Shown: one piece after another, positions 50,960 to 58,564 of the stretch
Layout of the letters: each line of letters begins with the position of its first letter
How positions within the stretch are numbered: position 1 is the stretch's first letter
Assembly (NCBI RefSeq): GCF_000981585.1
Contig: NZ_LN831776.1
Location: 1,441,001 to 1,505,000, forward strand
DNA from: Paenibacillus riograndensis SBR5
GTDB lineage: Bacteria; Bacillota; Bacilli; Paenibacillales; Paenibacillaceae
Direction of reading: 5' to 3'
Length of the DNA: 64,000 bases
Translations under genes and position numbers: made by a program
The notes under the pieces: generated by a model
Databases searched by the model: none
Seen by the model: the letters and a program-made list of their open reading frames with translations, nothing else
Told to the model about the DNA's origin: nothing

Positions 50960-52059
50960 GCTCCCCATCCTTTCCGCTTGGCTTTAGCCTTCGTGAACCG
51001 GTCCAGTCCAACCGCCCCCAAAGGAACGAGTACGTTAAAGATAAAGAAAACCAGAAAACGCCCTTCCTTGTTATAAAGGTTCAGTTTCTCTGTACTCTCC
51101 CAGGTATACAGGCACTCCAGAACGATAAGCAGGCCTAAGGTGCCGATAAAAGGCCGGCTGCTGCCCACCTTGAAGGTTTGCTTGAAGCACTCTACAGTAG
51201 CAAACAAAAAAATCGAAAATTTCACATAGATGGACAACACCCAGTAAGAAATGAAGAGAATATCCAGCTTCTCGATAAATCTTCCGAGATGTACAATGCC
51301 GGCGGCTGAGAATCCGGGATACGCACTGAGCCTGACAAGGTCGGGGCCAAATACCATCAGCGCAATAACGAGGGAAAACATCATCAGCAGGGCAACAAAA
51401 ATCAGGCCGGTCCAGCCAATGATCCGGGCCTGCCGCGGAGCTTGCAGATACGGCGCCATGAACAGCAGCACGGCCACTTCGGACATCCATGTGGTTGGAG
51501 TAATGCTGGCAAGGGTCAGATCAGCGAGAGAATGATCGAACATCGGCAGCAGCTGGTGCACATTCATCTCGTTAGCCAAACCGAATATATACAGCGGCAC
51601 AAATAACAGATACAAGAGAATCACCAGGCTGTTTACCCGGGCGATGGCTTCCAGGCCTTGCCTTACCATATAAATGGTAATGAGCAGAATCAATACGGAT
51701 AGTATCGAAATCGGTGTATTGATGAGTACATTGTCCTTCAGGAAATTGACGAATTCCCGCAGAATCGTCGCAGAAGTGTCCAGGTAGAACTGCAGCATGA
51801 AGAGGCCCAGGATTGCAGCAATTACGGGCGAGCTTTTTTCGCCGACCCATGTCAGAAACGGAGCGCCGTTGGTACAGCGGACCGCGCTGCCGACAATATA
51901 TGCGATGAGCAGCCCGAAGAAAGTGGAGAGCAGAATAGCGAGCGGCGCATCCTGTTCCGCATAGCTGCTGATAATTGCGGGAAGCACGACAGTGGCAGTG
52001 GGCAGTATTGTGTTGACAATCAGCATAGCTGCCTGGGTAGTGCCGATTTTTCTATTCAT
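50956..52059 (-). CDS. gerAB: GerAB-family germinant receptor permease, first copy
   Basis: B subunit of the receptor: 367 residues, ten helices, opening RKIGTTQAAMLIVNTILPTA. It shares the ger permease motif pattern (TTWMSEVAVLLFMAPYL and FIEKLDILFISYWVLSI) with the second copy. Its start overlaps the gerAA stop (ATGA) and its stop overlaps the gerAC start, so A-B-C are translationally coupled. GerAB subunits bind the germinant, usually an amino acid (family knowledge). Confidence 0.9.
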   Translation of the reverse strand: MNRKIGTTQAAMLIVNTILPTATVVLPAIISSYAEQDAPLAILLSTFFGLLIAYIVGSAVRCTNGAPFLTWVGEKSSPVIAAILGLFMLQFYLDTSATILREFVNFLKDNVLINTPISILSVLILLITIYMVRQGLEAIARVNSLVILLYLLFVPLYIFGLANEMNVHQLLPMFDHSLADLTLASITPTTWMSEVAVLLFMAPYLQAPRQARIIGWTGLIFVALLMMFSLVIALMVFGPDLVRLSAYPGFSAAGIVHLGRFIEKLDILFISYWVLSIYVKFSIFLFATVECFKQTFKVGSSRPFIGTLGLLIVLECLYTWESTEKLNLYNKEGRFLVFFIFNVLVPLGAVGLDRFTKAKAKRKGWGA

Positions 52060-53636
52060 GCGTGATCCTCCCCTTGCGGCTTGGGTTTTTGTTTGTCACC
52101 TTGCCTGCGTGTTTCCCGGCCCAGAATGGTCTTGGGACGCATCGTCATATCCCAGAGCGGCACACGGATAAAGATATCCTTAAGATATCGCGGAACCATT
52201 GGAGCCACCGGGGACAGGTACGGCACCCCAAACGAACGCAGTCCGGCCATGTGAATCAGCAGCACGATCAGAAAGGACATTATGCCAAAGAGCCCCAGCG
52301 TCGCGGCGATAAACATCATGACAAAGCGGATGAGCCGGATCGAGTTGGCAATTGCCAGCGATGGAATCACAAAGTTGGAGATCGCAGTAAAAGATACAAC
52401 AATTACCATTGCGGCCGAAACCAGTCCGGCCTGAACCGCAGCCTGCCCCAGCACCAGGGCGCCCACGATGGAAATCGCCGGGCCGATGGTGCGCGGCATG
52501 CGCACCCCCGCTTCGCGCAGCACATCGAAGGTCAGCTCCATCAGCAGCGCTTCCGCCAGCGCCGGGAGCGGAACCCCCTCCCGCTGTGCGGCAAGACTGA
52601 TCAGGAGGGTGGTCGGCAGCATTTCCTGATGAAAAGTAGTGACAGCAATATATAGAGCAGGCAACAGCATAGATACAAAAAATGCTGAATACCGGATCAG
52701 CCGCAGGAACGAAGTGATATCATAACGCTGATAGTAGTCCTCGCTGGACTGAAAGAAGTTGAAGAATGTGGACGGTGCAAGCAGCGCAAAGGGCGTACCG
52801 TCAATAATGATGCCGACTTGCCCTTCCAGAATGCCTCCGGCCATCGCATCCGGGCGCTCCGTATTCTGGATCGTCGGAAACGGAGTCAGACCGCCGTCCT
52901 GAATGAATTCCTCAATATAGTTGCTCTCCAGAATGCTGTCGGTATTGATCGCTTTCAGGCGGCGGCGGATTTCCTCCAGCACCTGCTCACTTGCGATGCC
53001 CTCCAAATAGACCAAGGCCACTCCGGTCTGGGTGCGCTGGCCGATTTTATATTCCTCAATGCGCAGATCAGGGGTTTTCAGTCTGCGCCGCAGCATGGAG
53101 GTGCCGGTCCGCAGGCTTTCGGTGAACCCCTCTTTGGGTCCCCGGATGACGCCTTGGGAGGTTGGCTCATTGATGCCGCGTTTCTCCCAGCCGGAGGTAT
53201 CCGCAGCCATTCCCGCTTGAAGCCCTCCCAGCAGGATTAAGGTATAGCCGTCGAACAGCATGGGCAGGAGCGCTTCCAGGGTATTGCCTTCTTTAACCCC
53301 TCCAATGGGCAGCATTTGATTTTTGATGACATGAAAGGCATCAGCGGCACTGATCAATTCGCTGTTCAGTTTAACTGTTTCCAGCAAGGGTTGAAGTACA
53401 GCCTGATTGACCACGTCGGCGTTGACCAGCCCGTCAATATAGATTAAAGCCAGCTCTAGCGGGCCCAATGACTCATTGGTAAATCTGCGGACCACAATAT
53501 CCGAACTATGGCCAATCCGCTGGCCAAGCTCCTGCAAATTCACCTCCAGTGAAGGATCAAGAGGAAACGGGGCGGGTGCGGATTGTTCTGGGTTGTCGCT
53601 CTTGCTGCGGTTGGCCCGCGGCGGGTTGCCTGGCAT
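52056..53636 (-). CDS. gerAA: GerAA-family germinant receptor subunit
   Basis: A subunit of a spore germinant receptor (526 residues): a soluble N-terminal half (VNLQELGQRIGHSSDIVVRR, LALIYIDGLVN, VKLNSELISAADAFHVIKNQ) and a membrane half with about five helices (TPFALLAPSTFFNFFQSSED, PRTIGPAISIVGALVLGQAA). GerA-type A subunits form a pentameric ion channel that releases cations when the germinant binds (recent family knowledge). Start ATG 53636 after GGAGG. First gene of the ger operon, with a forespore-type promoter upstream. Confidence 0.92.
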   Translation of the reverse strand: MPGNPPRANRSKSDNPEQSAPAPFPLDPSLEVNLQELGQRIGHSSDIVVRRFTNESLGPLELALIYIDGLVNADVVNQAVLQPLLETVKLNSELISAADAFHVIKNQMLPIGGVKEGNTLEALLPMLFDGYTLILLGGLQAGMAADTSGWEKRGINEPTSQGVIRGPKEGFTESLRTGTSMLRRRLKTPDLRIEEYKIGQRTQTGVALVYLEGIASEQVLEEIRRRLKAINTDSILESNYIEEFIQDGGLTPFPTIQNTERPDAMAGGILEGQVGIIIDGTPFALLAPSTFFNFFQSSEDYYQRYDITSFLRLIRYSAFFVSMLLPALYIAVTTFHQEMLPTTLLISLAAQREGVPLPALAEALLMELTFDVLREAGVRMPRTIGPAISIVGALVLGQAAVQAGLVSAAMVIVVSFTAISNFVIPSLAIANSIRLIRFVMMFIAATLGLFGIMSFLIVLLIHMAGLRSFGVPYLSPVAPMVPRYLKDIFIRVPLWDMTMRPKTILGRETRRQGDKQKPKPQGEDHA

Positions 53637-53677
53637 CGTAACGCCTCCGTTCTGCTGGAATCTGGATTCTTTGGCGT

Positions 53678-53708
53678 TATTATCCCCGGGCCTTCAATTC
53701 CTTATTCT
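53678..53708 (-). promoter_or_regulatory. Candidate sigma-G promoter of the ger operon
   Basis: On the minus strand AGAATA (53708-53703), an 18-base spacer, GATAATA (53684-53678), ending 41 bases before the gerAA start. Against the sigma-G consensus as I recall it (GHATR, N17-18, CATNHTA) only the first -10 base differs. GerA-type operons are forespore-expressed, which supports it. Confidence 0.6.
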
Positions 53709-53761
53709 GCCTGGATGAGAGTGTGGTCACTAAGAGGCCGGAACCGCCGAATCGGGAACGC

Positions 53762-53802
53762 CAAACGGAGCACGCAAACCGTGTATGCCAAACCGTACAT
53801 GC
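53762..53802. repeat. 14-bp tandem triplet
   Basis: CAAACGGAGCACG, CAAACCGTGTATGC and CAAACCGTACATGC follow each other directly, the last two differing at two positions. The triplet lies between the terminator of the sensor kinase gene and the ger promoter. Function unknown. Confidence 0.45.
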
Positions 53803-53803
53803 C

Positions 53804-53840
53804 AAAAAAAGGCCCGGCCTCAGCTGTGAAGGCTGGGTCT
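53804..53840 (-). terminator. Terminator of the sensor kinase operon
   Basis: AGACCCAGCCT and AGGCCGGGCCT (minus strand, with two G-U pairs) form a stem followed by TTTTTTT, about 15 bases after the kinase stop. Confidence 0.75.
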
Positions 53841-53854
53841 CGGACCTTATGATT

Positions 53855-54847
53855 TTATTGGAGGCCAGTTCCGTTAAAAATAATTCGCACCGTGGTTCCC
53901 TCTCCGGGCTTGGACTCCAGGCCGACCTTATGGCCGAGACGGCTGCAAATCTCGCGGACCAGGTACAGGCCCATCCCGGTCGATTCATGATACTGCCGTC
54001 CGCGCTCACCCGTGAAGTAGGGATTAAATACCCTTTTCAGATCTTCAGAGGAAATGCCGATGCCCTGATCCGCAATGTCAAGTTGGATGTCTTTGCCCAT
54101 GGCCTGTGCCGTGACGGCAACGGTTTTGCCTGACCCGGAAGTATAATTCACGGCATTGACCAGGATCTGGGTCAGCATGAACATCAGCCATTTGGCATCG
54201 CTGTAGACGGTCAAACTCTCATCCACCCGGATATCAACCTTGATGCCTCTGCGGATGAACAGCCTGCGGTTCTCGGCTACCGCTTCGCTGATGATCCGGC
54301 GCAGCGGCAGAGACTGCACCTGAAAGTCATCCTCAAACCGCTCCAGGCGGGAAGTGTAAATGACCATCTCCAGCCCCTTGCGCAGCCGTTCAAGCTCTTC
54401 CTGAATGCTGCCTGCCGCCTCATCGTCCAGCTCCTGCAGCGTAAGCTGGATAACGGACAGCGGAGTCTTCATCTGGTGTACCCAGCGGTTGATAAAAATG
54501 ATATGCTGATCCATCCGGCTGATATGGCTCTGGAGCTGCTCCTGATAGTGGCGGTGGGTCGCCTGGAGCAGCTCGCTTACGGCTTCGGACAGCGGTGCAT
54601 CATCCAGCGGAACAGACAGCTCGCCGGGTGCGGCGGCCGGCTGGGCCAGGCGGCTGTACAGCTTATGGTGCTGGATATATCTGTACACCAGATAGACGAG
54701 GAGAACCGCAGCGCTAAGGGCCATTCCATACAGGATGATCGACAGCGGCCTGGATTCGCCGGACAAATAATACAGAACCGGAACGAGGATCATCTGCAGC
54801 AGATAAAAGAGCAGCAGCGGCCGCTGGTCCTTGAGGAACAGCCTCAC
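53855..54847 (-). CDS. Bce-type intramembrane-sensing histidine kinase
   Basis: A 330-residue sensor kinase with two closely spaced N-terminal membrane helices (about 13-28 and 35-57) and almost no extracellular loop, the BceS-type layout in which the signal comes from a Bce transporter. The phosphorylation site is WVHQMKTPLSVIQL, and the ATPase part has the N box (ILVNAVNYTSGS), DIADQGIGIS and GMGLYLVREIC. Its start overlaps the response regulator stop by four bases. No Bce transporter is adjacent; the probable partner is the ABC pair at 45523-48214. Confidence 0.9.
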   Translation of the reverse strand: MRLFLKDQRPLLLFYLLQMILVPVLYYLSGESRPLSIILYGMALSAAVLLVYLVYRYIQHHKLYSRLAQPAAAPGELSVPLDDAPLSEAVSELLQATHRHYQEQLQSHISRMDQHIIFINRWVHQMKTPLSVIQLTLQELDDEAAGSIQEELERLRKGLEMVIYTSRLERFEDDFQVQSLPLRRIISEAVAENRRLFIRRGIKVDIRVDESLTVYSDAKWLMFMLTQILVNAVNYTSGSGKTVAVTAQAMGKDIQLDIADQGIGISSEDLKRVFNPYFTGERGRQYHESTGMGLYLVREICSRLGHKVGLESKPGEGTTVRIIFNGTGLQ

Positions 54848-55542
54848 AGGCTGTCTCCGGAAGCGCTTAGCCTGTAGCCTGCGCCTCTGACCGTTTCCAC
54901 GATTTCCTCAAGCCCCAGATCCTTGAGCTTCTTCCGCACCCGCGTAATATATACATTCAAGGTATTGTCATCAATAAAATGCTGGTCCTCCCACATCAGA
55001 TCAAGCAGCCGTTCACGGGTGACAACCCGCCCTTCCTTGAGCATTAGCGCTTCCAGCAGCACGGCTTCCTTCTGGGTAAGCTCTGCGGATTGACCGGCAT
55101 ACTGAATGATGTACCTTTCCGGCAAAAGGGTAAGGCCCCCCGTCTCCAGCCTGCGTTCCTCCTGGCTCTGGGCATACGAGCCGTAGGCTCTGCGCAGATG
55201 GCTGCGGATTTTGGCCAGCACCACCTCGTATTGAAAGGGTTTGGTAATGTAATCGTCGCCGCCGTTCTCCAGCGCCATTACCTGATCCATCCCGCTGTCA
55301 CGGGCAGAGATGAACAGAATCGGGCACAGCGAAGACTTGCGCAGCTGGCGGCACCAATAGAACCCGTCATACCTGGGGAGATTGACATCCAGGAGCACCA
55401 GGCTGGGAGCCGCTTGCTCAAAAGTCTCCAGCACCCGGTTGAAATCCTCCACAACTACCGTACGGAAATCATATTTGGAGAGATAGGCATCCAGCAGGTC
55501 CGCCAGCTTGGCGTCATCCTCAACAATCAGAATCGTATCCAT
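54844..55542 (-). CDS. OmpR-family response regulator (BceR type)
   Basis: A 232-residue response regulator. The receiver domain (1-120) has the acidic pair VEDD, phospho-acceptor Asp51 in LLLDVNLPRYDG and a KPFQ lysine motif. The C-terminal winged helix (about 135-228) ends RVRKKLKDLGLEEIVETVRG, AGYRL. Forms a two-component pair with the downstream intramembrane-sensing kinase and would activate a peptide-antibiotic resistance transporter. ATG 55542 preceded by AAGGAGTG. Confidence 0.9.
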   Translation of the reverse strand: MDTILIVEDDAKLADLLDAYLSKYDFRTVVVEDFNRVLETFEQAAPSLVLLDVNLPRYDGFYWCRQLRKSSLCPILFISARDSGMDQVMALENGGDDYITKPFQYEVVLAKIRSHLRRAYGSYAQSQEERRLETGGLTLLPERYIIQYAGQSAELTQKEAVLLEALMLKEGRVVTRERLLDLMWEDQHFIDDNTLNVYITRVRKKLKDLGLEEIVETVRGAGYRLSASGDSL

Positions 55543-55736
55543 GAGATCACTCCTTTATCCAGTTATACAGTAACATGTCCAGGGAAAGTCCTGCAAAGTC
55601 TAGACAGGCCCCGCTGCGGGCCGGGAGCTTGAAGGAGCATTTTCCGCAGCAAAACCCCCATAGCTTCCGGTCCTAAGGACTGGTGCTTGGAGGCAGGCGG
55701 GGTTAATAGAAGGATTATGGCCCCGATTTCGGGGGC

Positions 55737-56891
55737 TTAGTTGGTTTTGACCACCAGCGCATTGCTGATCAGCCGTCCGGGTGAGGTCAGATATTTACCG
55801 CTGTAAAAAAGGCCGCTCGATGCGCCGCCATCCAGGTTCATCGCCTGATACGCTCCGGCCTGCTTCATGATCTGTGCCAATTGGGGGATGGTTGCCCCGC
55901 CGGAGGTCAGAAGGATTAGCTTATGGTCCCGGGTCAGGCCCAGTGCGCTGCGGGAGCCGCCGCCGGTTAAGATTTTGGGGTCCCGGAAGCCTTCAGCGGC
56001 TACATTCAGCGCCACTTTACCGTCTACAAGCAGCCGGGGACCCGCCTGGATTGCTCCTGTGACAGTACCGGCATTGAAGCGCGCCAGGAATTGACTGCCC
56101 GGAATCAGTTCGGCCAGAAGGTTGTTGTCATAAGCGAAGACGGTCCGTTTATCTGCCGGGCTGTCTTTCAGCATTTTTCCGCGGCTGATAATATAACCGT
56201 AAGGAGCTTTGTAGGCCGCATCTGTATAAGCGTCAAAAAACGTACCGTTAATGGCGGCAACAGCCCCGCTGCGCTTGGCTATACTGCCGAGCGCTTCCGT
56301 CTTGCCTACAGTGTTGCCTGCAAGGACAACATCCAGCTTGAGCGCGGGGTGCAGCAGGGACACGGTCACCATCTGTACAGGGAAGGATCTGCCGCCTACT
56401 GTATAGGTGTGCCTGGAGCTTACGGCCGCCGGAGAGCTTGCGGAAATAAGAGCACCGGATAACACAGGCAAAGTAGCAGAATCATCACCGGCAGCTAAAG
56501 TAAGGGAAGCGGATGTTTTATTCCACACTAACTGCAGGCCAAAGGTTTGACTGATAAAGGACAGGGGGACATAGGTTGTCCCATTGCCGCTGAAAGGCCG
56601 TTCGCTTAGCTTAACGGACTTGCCGCCCACGGAGGCCGACGCTTGGCCTGATACCAGGACTACAGTTGTCCCGTTTTTGGAGAGGGTCATTTCTTTGCCG
56701 TTTTGGCCGCTCACGCCTGCCTGAATACCGGCAAAACCGTTCAGGAACCTTAGCGGAATGAAGGCGTGGTTGTCTTTGTCGACATAGACGGCGGTTTTGG
56801 GTGCCGCAGTAGCTGCGGCGCTGGCAGGTAGAGCCGGGAGTGCAGTGAGCATGAGCGTGAGCACGAGGGATAGAATGGACAGCTTTTTCAT
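55737..56891 (-). CDS. Secreted phosphodiester glycosidase with copper-amine-oxidase-type N domain
   Basis: A 384-residue exported protein: signal peptide (KKLSILSLVLTLMLTALPAL, cleavage near ASA), a copper amine oxidase N-terminal-type domain (about 30-135; DNHAFIPLRFLNGFAGIQAG, TYVPLSFISQTFGLQLVWNK) that is common as a wall-binding module in Paenibacillus, and a C-terminal NAGPA/phosphodiester glycosidase domain (about 165-380; AAINGTFFDAYT, GGGSRSALGLTRDHKLILLT, MNLDGGASSGLFYSGKYL). It may remodel wall or spore polysaccharide. ATG 56891 has AAAGGAG 13 bases upstream, a wide spacing. A GC hairpin (CCCCG/CGGGG, 55720-55733) follows the stop. Confidence 0.87.
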   Translation of the reverse strand: MKKLSILSLVLTLMLTALPALPASAAATAAPKTAVYVDKDNHAFIPLRFLNGFAGIQAGVSGQNGKEMTLSKNGTTVVLVSGQASASVGGKSVKLSERPFSGNGTTYVPLSFISQTFGLQLVWNKTSASLTLAAGDDSATLPVLSGALISASSPAAVSSRHTYTVGGRSFPVQMVTVSLLHPALKLDVVLAGNTVGKTEALGSIAKRSGAVAAINGTFFDAYTDAAYKAPYGYIISRGKMLKDSPADKRTVFAYDNNLLAELIPGSQFLARFNAGTVTGAIQAGPRLLVDGKVALNVAAEGFRDPKILTGGGSRSALGLTRDHKLILLTSGGATIPQLAQIMKQAGAYQAMNLDGGASSGLFYSGKYLTSPGRLISNALVVKTN

Positions 56892-57171
56892 AATAAACAG
56901 TGATCTCCTTTGAAGTATGATACTTATCCGTTGTAGAGCAACGGACATAGAAACTTGGCCTCTTTGAGAGGACCGTATGTAAAAAGGAATGGATGCCGGG
57001 TTGCGGCAAACAGGCCCATATCATCATATATCCAGGTGGAAGTACCGTCAATGTTTCCCATCGTACGCCTTATGTTTTCCTTGGGATTCAGCGGCGCCTG
57101 CATGCATCTGTTGCAGCGATGGTTTATAATCTACAGAATGCTACACACAATGAATAAAGGTGGGCCACCCA

Positions 57172-57756
57172 ATGACAACCATAGGCTTGATTCGGCACGG
57201 CAGCACAGCATGGAATAAGGAAGGCCGGATTCAGGGACATACTGATAACCCGCTTGATGAGGAGGGGCTGCAGCAGGCAGCGGCTATCGCCGAACGTCTG
57301 AGCGGGGAGCAGTGGGATTACATCTATTCAAGCGATTTGCTGAGAGCGGTACAGACAGCGGAGGTGATCTCGAAGCGGCTCGGTATTCCGATTGCAGGGC
57401 AGGTACCGGGAGTTCGGGAGATGAACGGCGGTCTGATTGAAGGCACCACAGAAGACGAACGTGTGCAGCGCTGGGGCAGCGGATGGAAGAGCATGGACAT
57501 GGGGCTGGAAAGCGACGAATCGGGCCAGCAGAGAGGCAGCCGGGCCATCGAGGAAATTGCGGCACGGCATCCCGGCAAAAGAATCCTCATCGTCAGCCAC
57601 GGCGCCATTCTGCGCAGCAGCCTGAGAAAGCTGGTTCCGGGCCTCGATGTGGGCGAGCTGCTCAAAAACACCTCGATCACCCACATCGTCAAGGATAACA
57701 GCGGCTGGACCTGTGCACTGTACAACTGCGTGGCACATATGGAAGCTGAACGCTGA
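57172..57756 (+). CDS. Histidine phosphatase (phosphoglycerate mutase-like) family protein
   Basis: A 194-residue histidine acid phosphatase superfamily enzyme. The phospho-histidine motif GLIRHGSTAWN is near the N-terminus, with EMNGGLIEG in the middle and the second catalytic His in ILIVSHGAILRSSLRKL. Relatives are cobalamin phosphatases, broad phosphatases and phosphoglycerate mutases; which one cannot be told. The start is ATG 57172, 7 bases after AAAGGTGGG. A 51-bp repeat array begins about 75 bases after its stop. Confidence 0.87.
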   Translation: MTTIGLIRHGSTAWNKEGRIQGHTDNPLDEEGLQQAAAIAERLSGEQWDYIYSSDLLRAVQTAEVISKRLGIPIAGQVPGVREMNGGLIEGTTEDERVQRWGSGWKSMDMGLESDESGQQRGSRAIEEIAARHPGKRILIVSHGAILRSSLRKLVPGLDVGELLKNTSITHIVKDNSGWTCALYNCVAHMEAER

Positions 57757-57829
57757 ACAGTATGCACCGGGCAGTCCGGGCAGAGCTTCGGGCCGCGGGA
57801 ATGAAGGCCCTGCGGGCGGAGCGCCTGGC

Positions 57830-57993
57830 CGTCGGCGGCCGAATCAAAGGTAGAAATACCTTTGAATTGGCGCGGCTGGCCGTCGGCGGCCGAATCAAAG
57901 GTAAAAATACCTTTGAATTGGCGCGCCTGGCCGTCGGGGGACGAATCAAAGGTAAAAATACCTTTGAATTGGCGCGCCTGGCCTACCGGTTGG
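57830..57993. repeat. 51-bp tandem array B (three hairpin units)
   Basis: GAATCAAAGGT...ACCTTTGAATTGGCGCG units start at 57841, 57892 and 57943, exactly 51 bases apart, separated by GGCCGTCGGCGGCC-type GC linkers. Each unit holds a hairpin CAAAGGTA/TACCTTTG with an A-rich loop. An open frame (57762-58061) reads RLAVGGRIKGKNTFELA three times but has no good ribosome site. Confidence 0.85.
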
Positions 57994-58055
57994 CAACTGA
58001 AATCAAGGATGCCAATCCGTCCATTCACCGGACAGATTTTTTGGATCAGTTATTA

Positions 58056-58400
58056 GTTTAGTTGGAAAAAGTAAACTTATTTCTCCCCCAAAATCAACAA
58101 TTGTGAGATTTAAGTGGAAAAAGGGAACCTAATTGGTCTAAATTACCTTGTTTGGAGCAAAGTGAGCCGAATTAGTTGACCTTTTTCCACTTAGCTAGCA
58201 GAACAGAAGGTGTTCGAGGCAGATTAGTTGACCTTTTTCCACTTAGCTAGCGAAACAGAAGGTGTTCGAGGCAGATTAGTTGACCTTTTCCACTTAGCCA
58301 GCGAATCACAAGGTGTTCGAGCTGATTAGTTACCTTTTTTCCACCTAGCTACCGAATCACAAGGAGCTTGAGCTACAACTGTTAACCTACTTCCACTTGA
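58056..58400. repeat. ~52-bp repeat array C with inverted leading copies
   Basis: Units ATTAGTTGACCTTTTTCCAC + TTAGCTAGC...GGTGTTCGAGG start at 58171, 58223, 58275 and 58325, with a weak fifth near 58376 (spacings 52, 52, 50, 51). Two inverted core copies (TTGGAAAAAGT at 58062, GTGGAAAAAGG at 58114) precede them 52 bases apart. Inverted and direct copies can pair into long stems. No gene fits. Confidence 0.8.
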
Positions 58401-58451
58401 AATTGCGGCGCGATTCATGGGAGGCTCCAGGCAGCGCAAAATTGAAATCGG

Positions 58452-58490
58452 AAACGGCTACGTTGTCCAGCGAAGGACGACGTAGCCGTT
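58452..58490 (+). terminator. Strong hairpin before the IS91-like element
   Basis: AACGGCTACGTTGTCC and its near-complement close a stem of about 16 bp ending CGTAGCCGTT, followed by TTGTTCTTG. It may be a terminator, an end structure of the mobile element, or both. Confidence 0.55.
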
Positions 58491-58564
58491 TTGTTCTTGT
58501 TTAGGAAATTATGCAATGCAAAAAAATGTGGATAACTCCGATGAAAAAGGTAGGAGGGATGAAC

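Noticed and set aside
57324..58028. Long minus-strand open frame through the histidine phosphatase gene and array B
   Set aside because: Shadow of a real gene (RHG motif on the plus strand) continued through a repeat that is open in most frames.
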